Source of the DNA: Mycosphaerella arachidis
Lineage: Eukaryota; Ascomycota; Dothideomycetes; Mycosphaerellales; Mycosphaerellaceae
Length of the DNA: 64,000 bases
Direction of reading: 5' to 3'
Assembly (NCBI GenBank): GCA_001297265.1
Contig: LIHB01000111.1
Coordinates: forward strand, 27,019 to 91,018
The stretch's first letter is position 1. Each line of letters opens with the position of its first letter. A model generated the notes under the pieces. It worked only from the letters and a program-made list of their open reading frames with translations. It searched no databases and was not told the DNA's origin. Positions 20,431 to 30,579 of the stretch are shown here, in pieces. The translations under genes and the position numbers were made by a program.

Positions 20431-22902
20431 ATGGCACATTCCACTGCTTCATTGAAGCTATGGCAGACATTTCTGCTTCTTGTGTGCATTACAATGATAG
20501 CGATTCTTCCTCCGGCATCAGCTGCACCAAAATCAAACACCACTTACCGTCCAGCGCGGCCTCCAGCGATACCCCTGGCAGTCCGTTCGCCTTATCTCAG
20601 TGCCTGGTCAACGACCGCAGAAGGTGCAACTTTGAACAGCAAGAATCCAATTTTCTATGATGGATCAGAACTCGGTTGGGAAGGCCTTCTCATCGTTGAT
20701 GGCGCAGCCTACGAATACCTGGGCACTGGAGCACAAGATTTGCCGGAGCAAGGACATACTACCGCAGCAGTCCAAACTCATGTCCAATACGATAGCTCTT
20801 GGAGTAACTTTACCTTCACTGCAGGACCTCTAGACGTCACTGCAAGCTTCTTCTCGCCGGTGCTACCCCAGGATACGTGTCGTACAAGCGCCCCTCTCAG
20901 CTACATGCTGACGAGCTTTCATGCTCGTGACGGCAACAAGCACGATGTGAAGCTCTACTCAGATATCCAAGGCGCATCATGGCTCGATTCGGCCGGACAA
21001 GCACCGCTGAAAGGCGTACACAACAATGCATGCTCCGGGTGCAGCGCGACTGAGAGCCCAGTCTCTATCTGGAACGTCCGGCTTGAGAAGGAGACTACGT
21101 TTGCAGAGATTGAAGATCGCGCGGTTTGGGGTAATCTCACCTACGCCAGTTCAAACGGTAGTGCTTCGACGTTCTTCCCCACCAGCGGCAGAAGCACCGA
21201 TCTCAGAGCACGCTTCCTCAATCTTCGAGCGCAGGATCAGAAGGCAACTGGAAGGATAAACTCAGATCCCGCATATGCGTTCGTCCATACCTTCGCCGGT
21301 GTCACAAGTGGCCATGCTCTTTACACTATTGGTCTTGAACAGCAGCCAGCAGTTCAGTATTTGACCGCGGATGGACTTGTACATCTGAACCCATGGTGGG
21401 CGAGATGTCATGAGGATCAATATCGCCTTATCGAAGACCACTATCGCGACTTTTCAAAAGTGTCCACGATGGGCGCAGCGTTCGAAGCACAGCTCCGGGA
21501 CGACATCCAGGAGTACTACGATGATGCCAGTGCGATGTGCGACACAACTCAACCATCCGCAGTGAGTCCTGCCGAGCTTGCGACTGAAGCACAAAACTAC
21601 TACGCAATCGTCGCTCTATCAGCTCGACAAGTGATGGGCGCATACGTCCTGACGGAGCCTCCTGCCTCAGCCGGGACGTTTGCAATTGATACGTCAAAGC
21701 CATGGATGTGGCAGAAAGAGATATCTTCCAACGGCAACATGAACACCGTGGTAAGTTGCCTCGAGAAGAGACCCGTTTCCCTGGGACATCTTGGGACCGA
21801 GAGAGTAGTTCTAACCGGCGTTTTGACAGGATGTGCTCTACCCAGCGATGCCATTCTTCCTGTACGCCAATCCAGAGCTTTTGAGCTCCCTCCTGACACC
21901 AATATACGCCTTTCATTACAGCGGTTTCTACCCGAACGACTGGAGTGTTCACGACATCGGCGCCCACTTCCCCAATGCTACTGGTCACGTAGCTGGCGAC
22001 GACGAGCCTATGCCAGTCGAAGAGTCAGCAAACATGCTGCTCATGTCCCTGGCGTATGCTCAATTCACCGATCAGCAACAGGCAGTAATTCATGGCCTGT
22101 ATCTCTACGACATTTGGAAGCAGTGGGCTGAATATCTTGTTACACACACACTGATCCCGGAGAGTCAACTGAGCACCGACGATTTCGCTGGCACGCTGCA
22201 CAATCAGACCAACCTCGCCATCAAAGGAATCGTCGCGCTGGAGGCTATGAACGTCATCAGCAAAGCGCTTAACAAAACCGAATGGCTGGACGCTCACGAC
22301 TCCACTGCGCGCGAGTACGTCAAACAGTGGGAGAAGCTCGCAATCGCACCTGGCAATGAGCATGAACATACATCTCTCACGTACCAACTGCGGTCATCGT
22401 GGGGTCTGCTGTACAACACTTTCCCAGACTTGCTCCTGGGTCTCAACATCGTGCCGGAGAACGTCTCGACGATGCAATGTGAGTGGTATCGTGAAGTGTC
22501 CCAAGAATTCGGCGTGCCGCTCGACAGTCGGCATGGGTACACGAAGAGTGATTGGGAAATGTGGACGGCCGCTACTTGTGATGCGGAGATTAGAGGGATG
22601 TTTGTTAATGCTATGGCGCACTGGATCAATACTACGTCGACGGGCTTGCCGATGTCGGATTTGTATGAGGTGAGTCGAGGTGGCGTGAGAGAGATTTCTT
22701 TGGGAATGATGCTGATACGATCTAGACAATCGGGACTGGCGGTCATCCTGAGTCGCCGGCGTTGATTCAGTTCAAGGCACGGCCGGTCGTGGGTGGTCAC
22801 TTCAGTTTTCTGGCGCTCTTGATGAAGAAGAGGATTGCCGAGGCGACTGCAGACGGGTCCCGTCAGATGTTTCCGAGGGCGAAGTACATGGACCTTGCCT
22901 GA
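20431..22902 (+). CDS. Secreted glutaminase A (GtaA-like)
   Basis: Predicted extracellular enzyme that hydrolyses glutamine to glutamate. It has 778 residues from three exons: 20431-21750, 21830-22669 and 22726-22902, with introns bounded by GTAAGT...GACAG and GTGAGT...TCTAG. An N-terminal hydrophobic stretch ending ILPPASAA (about residue 31) is a signal peptide, and many NxS/T sites fit secretion. Family blocks are present in order: SPYLSAWS near the mature N-terminus, the long beta-sandwich region, then the helical region with FYPNDWSVHDIGAHFPNATG, EESANMLLM, NQTNLAIKGI, and TWxR-type C-terminal segments ending in GGHPESPALIQFKARPVVGGHF. Fungi often have several paralogues; whether this one acts on glutamine is inferred from family. 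Confidence 0.93.
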
Positions 22903-23029
22903 AGGCTTGACAGGACGCGTGGAATAGGACAGTTCGCAAGAGTAATGAGGGATAGAAGCGGGAGCCAGGGTACTTGCAACATTGCTATGGTGAGTCTGCT
23001 TACGAGATCAAGTGTTCTCTACACCGCGC

Positions 23030-23632
23030 TTATACAGCACGTCCCAATGTCTCTGCTTCCTCCTCCCTCTGCTTCCTCTCTCCCTCTTCCCTCAGACTAT
23101 CAAACGACGTGAGTTGATTGCATGAACTGATAGCCTGCGCACGCCGCTTCAAGTCTTCGCTGAGGTCCTCGAACTTAACTACACTGTATTGAATTCCCGG
23201 AGCGCTATTCTCCTTATCAGAATCATCTCTTGGCCTGCTTCGAAACTCCCAGAGCTCGGCACCTGTGTCAGCCAGCAAATAGACGATTTCCTGCACCTTA
23301 CACATGGCCTCCATGAGTCGCTTCATAGCGATGACCACATTCCGAATCACTGTCCCGGTCGGATAGAGGTCTCTATCCTCGGGACCGAATGTGGCGGCCA
23401 CTTCTGCAACCTCGATGGGCTTGCCGTCGGTCGTCAGATACTCGGCTTCTTCGGTGTACTTGATGAGCATTTTGAAGTCGTTGGTGGAGATCGGGAGGTG
23501 GCCGTTGAGGATGTCTGCGATGTCGTTGCGTTTGACGATTAAGGCGATGGTGTGATCTTGAGTGAGGAAATGGTCATCTGCGGCGGTGAGGGTTTTTGGA
23601 AGGAGCGACAGCTTGATCGTCTTGTCAGCCAT
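23030..23632 (-). CDS. Hypothetical protein, 200 aa
   Basis: Single-exon gene with a good start (Kozak-like context GACCACCATGGCT on the minus strand). I do not recognise the family. The first 120 residues have the regular hydrophobic/charged spacing of a small globular domain (KLSLLPKTLTAADDHFL, HTIALIVKRNDIADIL). The C-terminal third is acidic then strongly charged with Glu/Arg (EEGERKQREEEAE), likely coiled coil. There is no signal peptide and no membrane segment. The composition is protein-like throughout, and no competing frame exists. It lies tail-to-tail with the glutaminase gene, 127 bp away. Confidence 0.75.
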   Translation of the reverse strand: MADKTIKLSLLPKTLTAADDHFLTQDHTIALIVKRNDIADILNGHLPISTNDFKMLIKYTEEAEYLTTDGKPIEVAEVAATFGPEDRDLYPTGTVIRNVVIAMKRLMEAMCKVQEIVYLLADTGAELWEFRSRPRDDSDKENSAPGIQYSVVKFEDLSEDLKRRAQAISSCNQLTSFDSLREEGERKQREEEAETLGRAV

Positions 23633-24804
23633 GGTGGTCGCAACTGAGTGTTAATTTGGCCTTCCTGGGCACCATGGTGGCGCTTATGTATCATGAGAGA
23701 ATTGTTGCATGTTTGTCGAAGACAAAGGCCCACTTGTCTTTCAGTCTTTCGAGCTGTGTCGCTGGATTCTTTCTTGAGCAAAGTGGTATACTCGTGTGCA
23801 GTGAGCTGTAGTAAGTTCCAGCTTTTACCACTGCATGATTTGATGACGCCTCGTGAGTCTGTCGCAAGCACCTCGCATTGCCTTCAAGCTTCATCGTCAA
23901 CTCATATCTTCATGGTGCAAGTGGTGCATAAGTGCTCACGTGCTGTTCGTGGCAGTTGGAAAGCACATTGCCATCGCCATCGTCGTGACAGCGCCCAGAC
24001 GAATACTTGGGACGCTTCTGAGTGGCAGCGAGGCTTCTTTGTTGCTGGAAGAAGTCAGTCGATCCGCGGCGCGGAGTCCCAACTTCCCATGATGACATAA
24101 CGTCTAGGAAGTTTAAGGTTCGCCACAGATCAACCTCTTGTGGCGGTGACCGTCATGCGCCACAGCCTCATGCGCAGGTTCCAAGCTTTTGATGCGTGTT
24201 CGGCAGGATTGACCGTGAAGCACGCGCACACAGATCCAGCAGCTCGACATCATTGGAGCGTAATGATGCTGGTGACCTTTGCGGGTGAAGCGGCAGGCTA
24301 GAAACTCAGCTGTTGCTGACTCTGAGACATGAGACACCAGGCTGCAAGTATTTTTGCTAGCGCAGCACCGCAGGCGGCATGGTTTGTCGTGCTCCAAGCC
24401 TCATCACGGTGTCCGTCACACGGTATGGCGAGAGCAAGCTGGCTGCCACGCGTCGCACTGTATGGCCTGTCTAAACGAACCTTCACGGGAGTGGCTCATC
24501 ATTGCTTGACCAGCACGACCAGCCAACTAAATTGTCTGCATTCGCCGAGTTTGTGCACGTTGGCCTGAGCGACGCATCTGCTGCCAAGGTACGCAGATGA
24601 TCCGGGCGGCAGTGACGTAGCAATGTGTGGCGCTTGGACTCGGCTCGTCATGTCACCTGCATGTGCTTTATAATGGCGCTGTAAGACCTTTCTTTGCTTG
24701 CCTCATCGTATCCACTCACACTTGCTTGCGCAACATCACCATCGACTGCAGCAGATATCACAAACAGCCTTCACTTACCAGAAGAACAACTATCACCACA
24801 CCGG
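23633..24804. other. Intergenic region, pmp3 promoter side
   Basis: No gene seen. TTTATAAT at 24667-24674, about 175 bp before the pmp3 start, is a TATA-like element in a plausible position for a short-leader stress gene. Confidence 0.4.
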
Positions 24805-24837
24805 CACCACCACCACCACCACCACCACCACCACCAC
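24805..24837. repeat. (CAC)11 microsatellite in the pmp3 leader
   Basis: Eleven perfect CAC repeats end ten bases before the pmp3 ATG, so they probably lie in the 5' untranslated leader. Copy number is likely to vary between strains. Confidence 0.95.
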
Positions 24838-24847
24838 ATCCTCCAAC

Positions 24848-25174
24848 ATGCCTTTCACCGGAAGGTAAGCTCTCCCAGCATATCGCGCGATCCCAACATC
24901 TCCAGGCCAGCCCAGCTTAGCTTCAGCTCACCACGAAATACCCTCTAACAAACTCTCCAGCGACATCATCAAGATCATCCTGGCCATCGTCCTCCCACCT
25001 CTCGGCGTCTTCCTCGAGCGCGGCTGCGGTGCAGACCTCCTCATTAACGTACGCGACAACTCCCGGCCTCCTCCGACCAGAACCTCTCACTGACAGAAAT
25101 CATAGATCCTCCTGACGATCTTGGGCTACATCCCCGGCATCATCCACGCGCTCTACATCATTCTCAAATATTAG
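24848..25174 (+). CDS. pmp3: Plasma membrane proteolipid 3 (Pmp3)
   Basis: Tiny hydrophobic protein of the plasma membrane that affects membrane potential and cation tolerance; stress-induced in yeast and plants (RCI2). It has 57 residues from three exons: 24848-24864, 24961-25048 and 25106-25174. The spliced product reads MPFTGSDIIKIILAIVLPP then LGVFLERGCGADLLINILL and LGYIPGIIHALYIILKY. This gives the two transmembrane helices and the conserved GVFLERGC and GYIPGIIHA signatures. Because the first exon is 17 nt, simple open-frame scans miss it. The length matches the family exactly. Confidence 0.96.
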
Positions 25175-25821
25175 GCGCGTACGAATACCATTTTTCCGAT
25201 GACACTCTGACGATACCCACTTGCTTTTTGGCTACTGCTACGAGAGCAAAACCGCCAAACGCCTGAATATTTCCAAATCATATGTTAAGGCGACGCGGCG
25301 CGACGACGCTCGAGACCACGGCGGATATGAAGGCATGAGCGTTCTTTCTTTGCGTTGCATGGTGGTTCTAGGATACGATTCATGAGCACTTGGATTGGCT
25401 TGTTGAATATAGCACTGTAACTGTACAGTCTCGTCTAAGACCATATCACTGCGTGCATCGTCGCTACTTTGTTGCTAACTTTATTCCATGGACTACGACG
25501 CACCATGTCGCTGTCGGCTTCACACAGGACACGACGAATCAAGAATGGGAGCGGTGTAACACCTCACTGGAAAGAGCACATCGTGTTAATCGTCAAGCGT
25601 ATGTTTACATATGTGTACAAGACACATCGCTCATGGTCCCGCCTTCCATGACCTTTATCGTGGCATTGGAAAGAGCTCATCATAATCATTGTCGGGCTGA
25701 GGTGGAAATGCCTCGCTCCTTGTCCCGCCTTCCAAACGCCCTTTAGTGGTATCTCAAAGCAGTCTTGACTCCGTCCCTCTACACCACGCTTATGCAGTTT
25801 GTCGTTCCTCAATCTTCTGAC
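25175..25821. other. Intergenic region between convergent genes
   Basis: 3' flanks of pmp3 and of spermidine synthase. No gene seen. Confidence 0.5.
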
Positions 25822-26776
25822 CTAACGGAGCGCCTTCTCTGCAAACTTGGGCAAAACGAAAGCTGCCTCGTGGACTTTGCTGCTGTAGTACTTGAACAGC
25901 TTGTCCTCCTCAGCCTCACTGACAGTGCGGAGCGGCTTCTTGACGTTGGCGTTGCTGTCCTTGGAGCAGACCATGAAGCCGATCTGGCCGCTCGGGTAGG
26001 TGGGTATAGTGGTCCAGCCATACTCGGCGACTGGGAAGATTGTCTTGACCGACTTCTTGAGGTTCTCAATCATATTCAAGTGCAGCCATGGGTTCTCCGC
26101 TGGAGGAAACTGTCAGTAACACGTACTTCACCCCACCAGAGTATCGTGCAAGTGAGGGTCAAGGAGAGGGCTTACAACCTTGGGTGGTGATGATACCGCC
26201 TTCACGGAGAGCACCGTGGAGGAGCTCGAAGTATGGCTTCTGGAAGAGAGCCTCTGCTGGACCCTCTGGATCAGAGCTGTCGGTGATGATGACATCGAAG
26301 GTATCCTTGTAGTCCTCCAAGAACTTGAAGCCGTCGCCAACGTGGACCTTGACGTTGGGGTGGTTGAAGCCGACGCTCATGCCTGGGAGGTACTTCTTGC
26401 TAAGACGGATGACTGCCTCGTCAATGTCACACAGAATCGCCTCTTCCACGCTCTCGTGCTTGACCACCTCTCTGAGGACACCGCCATCACCGCCGCCGAT
26501 CACGAGAACCTTCTTTGGGTTTGGGTGAGAGAACATGCCCAAGTGGGTGATCATCTCTTGGTAGGAAAACTCGTCGCGCTCGGTGCACTGGATGACGTTA
26601 TCGAGGACGAGGACCATGCCGTAGTCGGAGCTCTCGAAGATGAGGACATCTTGGTACTTGCTCTTCTCGTGGTGGACGACCTGGTTGACCTTGAGCGTCA
26701 TGGCCTGCCCCGGCCACATGTCGCTGATCTCGCGGAACCATCCATCCTTGATGGTGGGGTGGGTGATCTCGGTCAT
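25822..26776 (-). CDS. spe3: Spermidine synthase
   Basis: Cytosolic aminopropyltransferase that makes spermidine from putrescine and decarboxylated S-adenosylmethionine. It has 292 residues (yeast Spe3 is 293) from two exons, 26176-26776 and 25822-26099. The intron uses GTAAGC...CTCCAG, and this choice gives GIITTQGSENPWLHLNMI, the expected family sequence. The cofactor loop VIGGGDGGVLREVV, the acidic DIDEAVI and the catalytic DSSDPEGPAEALF are intact. The start at 26776 gives MTEITHPTIKDGWFREISDMWPGQ in two familiar blocks, matching fungal orthologues. The open frame extends upstream but without conservation. Nothing unusual. Confidence 0.96.
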
Positions 26777-28026
26777 CTTAAGGGATTGGTGGTGGATGCG
26801 ATGTACTCGGTGGTGGTATGTGAGTGATTGTGCTGCTCTGCGTGAACAACAGGCGTGGTGTTTGGAACAAGGTGTTCTAGCCAAGTACCGAAACATGAAA
26901 ATGTCTTCTGCCAACTTTGAAGCTCGAGCTGCAGCCCACCTTTGCAGGGGTCCATCGGCTCGTGGCGGAGTTGGCGAAAAAGTATATCCGATGCTTGCAT
27001 ACTACCGACACGTCTACCAGAGGTGTAAGCTATGTCAAAACTCCTGCGTGAAGAAGTAGGCTCATCATGGTCGAATGTGTTGGAATCGATGGATTGCCTC
27101 GAGATGTGGGCGCTCTCATCATTCGTGATGGGTAGCGAATGCCGACCCGCACAAAACGAGCCGTATCTCCTCGATTCAGGATGAACGAAGACACCACTGA
27201 TAGCGTACGATATATCGCAGGTCATATGAAGGGGGCCAGAACCACACAGATCCCTGACAATTCATATTGGTCTATACCGCGCCGTCCACGCTGCTGAACG
27301 ACAGTTCATCAGGCGGCATATCTCCAGGAATCAGAGCTTCACGTCCGGCTAGTAGTGTATGTTGCCCCAGACATGGCATGTGACAGAGCTCTGGGTTTGG
27401 ACTTCGAGCATTGACCTTCAAGGATTGACCTTCGAGGGCAGAATGATGAGTGCTTCCGCAGACAAGGCTTATCCTATAACTCAACCTCTTCATATTGCTC
27501 TCCATCAAGTCCGAGAGCCGTGCAAAAAGATAAGTCATGATGTTCCGATACCCTTTGGAAATGTCAGTACGTAGCCCGAGAACTGAGGAGCGACGGCTGA
27601 ACTTACGGGGTTTGAACCCGGGTCTTCTGGGATTGGCAGTACATGCCAGAGGGCAATCTGATGAAAGCCAGATATCCTAACCCTAGGTGGAGGTCAGAAT
27701 ATATACCAGACAGATGTCTCTCGAGAAGAACCAACGTACACTGGACTATATCGGATTGATGAGTCATCAAGTATTTTGAAGCGTTATAATAGTCAGAAGC
27801 AGCTGGAAAGCGCGCACTAGTGACTTGAAGCTGGTACCGCAGATATGTGGCTACCCGTGGTGGGACAGGGATGGCATATCTTGAGCTCAGGAGGCCGGAT
27901 CGTGGAGTGGAGATCGTCAGTCTTGGCAGTCAGCTATTGGGTTGATGACTTGTCAAGCAGAAGATTCCGCGAGAAGTCTGTGGCCAGGCAATGCTAATTG
28001 CGTCACTCATGTATTGGAATTGCCGT
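26777..28026. other. Intergenic region with a tRNA-Glu-like sequence
   Basis: The promoter side of spermidine synthase. The only recognisable content is the tRNA-like sequence at 27597-27697. Confidence 0.5.
27597..27697 (-). tRNA. tRNA-Glu(UUC)-like, intron-containing, probably a pseudogene
   Basis: The minus strand reads GGTTAGGATATCTGGCTTTCA, then about 30 bases of intron, then CCAGAAGACCCGGGTTCAA. These pieces match the D arm, anticodon arm (TCTGG/CCAGA stem, anticodon TTC) and T arm of fungal tRNA-Glu. The D loop is one base short, the outer T-stem pair is mismatched, and the acceptor ends do not pair well (at best five of seven). No poly-T terminator follows closely. A damaged copy is more likely than a working gene. 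Confidence 0.45.
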
Positions 28027-29109
28027 TCATCCCTCGTCCGGGGCCCCCGGCAGCCTCCTATACAGATGGATCTGATAGCGCATATTCTCCAGCTCAATGG
28101 GATACTTCAAGCCTTCAGGTATACGGAACCATCTCGAGTCGTCAGAAACTAGCTTCTCCCATTTCGGCACATGAAAATCATCTCCTTGGTTCCCTGATCC
28201 AATCAAGGTGTAGTCCACCAGCCACTGCATAGGATACTTCTTCTCAGCTCCATTGATCGAGACCGTAGAGTAGCTTCCAGGACTATCGACCACGAGTAGG
28301 TGTGCACCGGGAGATAGCGTCGAGGTCAGCTTGGAGAGCAAATGCTGTGTCTTCGGGACAGAAGTCGAGTAAAGCTCGTTGAGAGTGAACATCAACGTGA
28401 CCAGATCTGTGTTGTGAAAGATTCCTTGAAACTGGTTCTCTTCCATATCAAGGGCATCGATTTGCTTGAAGGTTGCTTGGTACTTTTGTGGTTGGAGAAA
28501 AGAAATATTTGACTCCTTTGCTGCAGCCGAAGCATACTTCGAAAGCTCTGGCGGAGTGACAATCGCCCGGTGCAGATACTGTACGATATGGTCCCAAGCG
28601 GCAATGTCCAGAAAGGTTGCGTTCACAGTCTCGAGGGGTTCAGGGCTCGCATTGTTGACGCTTATCCATCCGGCCATCGCTACTACTTCTGCACCAGCGC
28701 CGCCACCAATGGAGACAGCATTGAGCGAGACTAAAGCTGCTCCATCCTTTGTAGTGCTCTGAGTCTCTAGAAGTTGCACTTGAACGTCCGTCAGAATCTG
28801 GATATAGCCTAGTGCTCTGCTCGGACTCCATCTCGAAGCATAGACTCGAAGATACTCCTCCTTGCCGAAGGCAGCGGCAAAGTCGCGATTGTATAGATGG
28901 CCTTTGACTTCCTGCAAGATCGTCGCATCTTGATCATTAAATTTTAGAGCATTGCGAAAGAAGTCCAGACACTTTTGTTGCAATTCCAGTGGTATGTTCG
29001 ACTCCTGCCTGCTGCCTGCAGATGTGCTTGGTGCGTTCTTTTCAACCTTTGGTGTCTTTTGCTTTGACTTCGACTTTGCTGCCGGAGCCTTGCTGTTCCC
29101 TCGGGCCAT
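28027..29109 (-). CDS. bmt6: 25S rRNA (uridine-N3)-methyltransferase, Bmt6-like
   Basis: Predicted SAM-dependent nucleolar enzyme that methylates a uridine of 25S rRNA. The protein is 360 residues, close to yeast Bmt6 (365), in a single exon. It opens with a Lys/Ser-rich tail, then LQEVKGHLYNRDFAAAFGKEE and YASRWSPSRALGYIQI, conserved in this fungal family. The SAM-binding glycine loop is SIGGGAGAEVVAMAGW (about residues 132-147), followed by the acidic NATFLDIAAWDHI and the FHNTDLVTLMFTLNELYST strand, then LLVVDSPGSYSTV. The C-terminus RYQIHLYRRLPG is also typical. It is divergent from the neighbouring CMD-family gene. The fold is certain; the exact target position is inferred from family. 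Confidence 0.85.
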   Translation of the reverse strand: MARGNSKAPAAKSKSKQKTPKVEKNAPSTSAGSRQESNIPLELQQKCLDFFRNALKFNDQDATILQEVKGHLYNRDFAAAFGKEEYLRVYASRWSPSRALGYIQILTDVQVQLLETQSTTKDGAALVSLNAVSIGGGAGAEVVAMAGWISVNNASPEPLETVNATFLDIAAWDHIVQYLHRAIVTPPELSKYASAAAKESNISFLQPQKYQATFKQIDALDMEENQFQGIFHNTDLVTLMFTLNELYSTSVPKTQHLLSKLTSTLSPGAHLLVVDSPGSYSTVSINGAEKKYPMQWLVDYTLIGSGNQGDDFHVPKWEKLVSDDSRWFRIPEGLKYPIELENMRYQIHLYRRLPGAPDEG

Positions 29110-29426
29110 TGAACAGCATATCTATCGGTGTGGTCAGATTCCGTGATATGTATGCTATCGAAGAGTAGTCGAACTGGTTCGGTCGGCGAATTTCCATTGT
29201 CAACCGCCGACACCTTGGACCCCGTCTCGCGGCTTCTTGCCGAAGTCGCATCTCTGCTGAGGGGCATTGAAGATCACTACAACCACAGCAGTATATAACA
29301 ATGTTTAGAGCTGCTGTCATAGCACGCAAGGCAAGTATTGAACTACCTGAACGATCAAGGACCTCAATCTCGATTTGCAGAGCTCTATTCCAACAGCCCT
29401 ACTTCTCTACCAGCACAACCGCAAGC
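29110..29426. promoter_or_regulatory. Bidirectional promoter with a TATA box
   Basis: TATATAA at 29292-29298 sits directly before an ATG at 29301. If it directs transcription, that ATG would be at or before the cap site, which supports a start at 29427 for the gene to the right. A GC-AG intron with an ideal AAG|GCAAGT donor (29331-29380, acceptor TTTGCAG) may lie in the leader. Confidence 0.45.
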
Positions 29427-29987
29427 ATGCGTCTTCCATACATCGACGACGACCCCCAAATGTCCGACCCATCAGACCAAGCCGTCGTCGACCGCGTCAA
29501 AGAACGAAGAGGAGGAAAACTAATCGCCCTCGACAAAGCCCTACTCCACGCACCCCCCGTAGCCGACGGCTGGAACTCGTTCCTCAAGAGCATTCGCACT
29601 CAGACAACACTTCCAGACTCAATCAGAGAGCTCGCAATCTGCAGAGTAGCTTCAATGAACCATGCGTGGTACGAGTGGGACTCGCACAGGCCGATCCTGT
29701 CAAATTCAGGTGTGCTGAGTGAAGATGTTATTGAGAAGATCAAGGATCGTGAGTGGGATGGTAGTGGGCTGGATGAGAAGCATCGGGTTGTATTTGAGTA
29801 TACGGATGCCATGACGGTGGGGTGTATTGTTAGAGATCCGTTGTTTGCGAAGCTTAAGAGCTTGTTTAGTGAGAGGGAGGTGGTGGAGATCACGGCGACG
29901 GTAGCTGCGTACAATACTGTGAGCCGCTTCTTGGTGGCACTGGATGTTGGCGAGATGCGGGAGAAGTACTCGGTGGATATGTCATAG
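29427..29987 (+). CDS. Carboxymuconolactone decarboxylase-family (AhpD-like) protein
   Basis: 186-residue protein of the all-helical AhpD/CMD fold. Visible blocks are APPVADGWNSFLKSIRTQT, LPDSIRELAICRVASMNHAW, YEWDSHRPIL and MTVGCIVRDPLF. The CxxC redox pair of true AhpD peroxidases is absent; the ICRVASMNHAWYEW segment instead has the Glu/His arrangement of fungal CMD-like proteins, whose substrates are mostly unknown. The start MRLPYIDD is chosen because fungal relatives begin this way and because of the TATA box at 29292. The frame is open from an ATG at 29301, which would add 42 residues ending RALFQQPYFSTS, possibly a mitochondrial presequence. The fold is certain; start and substrate are open. 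Confidence 0.8.
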   Translation: MRLPYIDDDPQMSDPSDQAVVDRVKERRGGKLIALDKALLHAPPVADGWNSFLKSIRTQTTLPDSIRELAICRVASMNHAWYEWDSHRPILSNSGVLSEDVIEKIKDREWDGSGLDEKHRVVFEYTDAMTVGCIVRDPLFAKLKSLFSEREVVEITATVAAYNTVSRFLVALDVGEMREKYSVDMS

Positions 29988-30579
29988 CTTAGGCAGGTGA
30001 TGAAGACATCATGGCCATGCTACCAGTTATCATCTCGCGGACGATTCGATGGATTAGCAGCCGGTAGCATGGTGTGTCGCAGATATCTCGAAGCGACGTG
30101 GAGCGCCGTCCTCCTTGGGACTGGATGTTGGCGAGAGCTAGGAGCACTCGATGGATCTGTCGTGGCAAGAAGACTCTCGATTGTGCAACCACCTCGGCGT
30201 CGACCCATCTTGATGGAGGCAAGATCGCTCCAGTGACATAGATTATGTGTTCTTGTTGGGACTATAGTGACGCGCTCATATAAGGGGTATCATTCTGAGG
30301 CTAATTGAATGCTTCACCATAAGCCTGCTGCTCCTTCCTCGTTTGTGACCATACGATCAGCTCCTTGGTCTCCTTATCAAGCTGCTGCTAGACTGCTCGA
30401 TCGATCTGAAGTTCCTTAAACCTAAGTAGCCGCCCGCGGACATTGACGGTGCCACGCTTTCGGCGAAACAATGTGGATGCTGCCGCTCTGAACCTGTAGC
30501 AAGCGTGTATCAGCCGAGAGTCGCTTCACTTCTTGAGAAGCTGCTTATCGCGTGGAGAGAGCACGTCGTGCAGTACTTA
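29988..30579. other. Intergenic region, no gene seen
   Basis: 3' flanks of two convergent genes. A second GGATGTTGGCGAGA-type segment near 30122 echoes the end of the CMD gene (29943), suggesting a small local duplication. Confidence 0.4.

Noticed and set aside
26180..26827. Long plus-strand open frame of 215 codons
   Set aside because: Antisense to spermidine synthase; arises from codon bias of the real gene and shows no domain.
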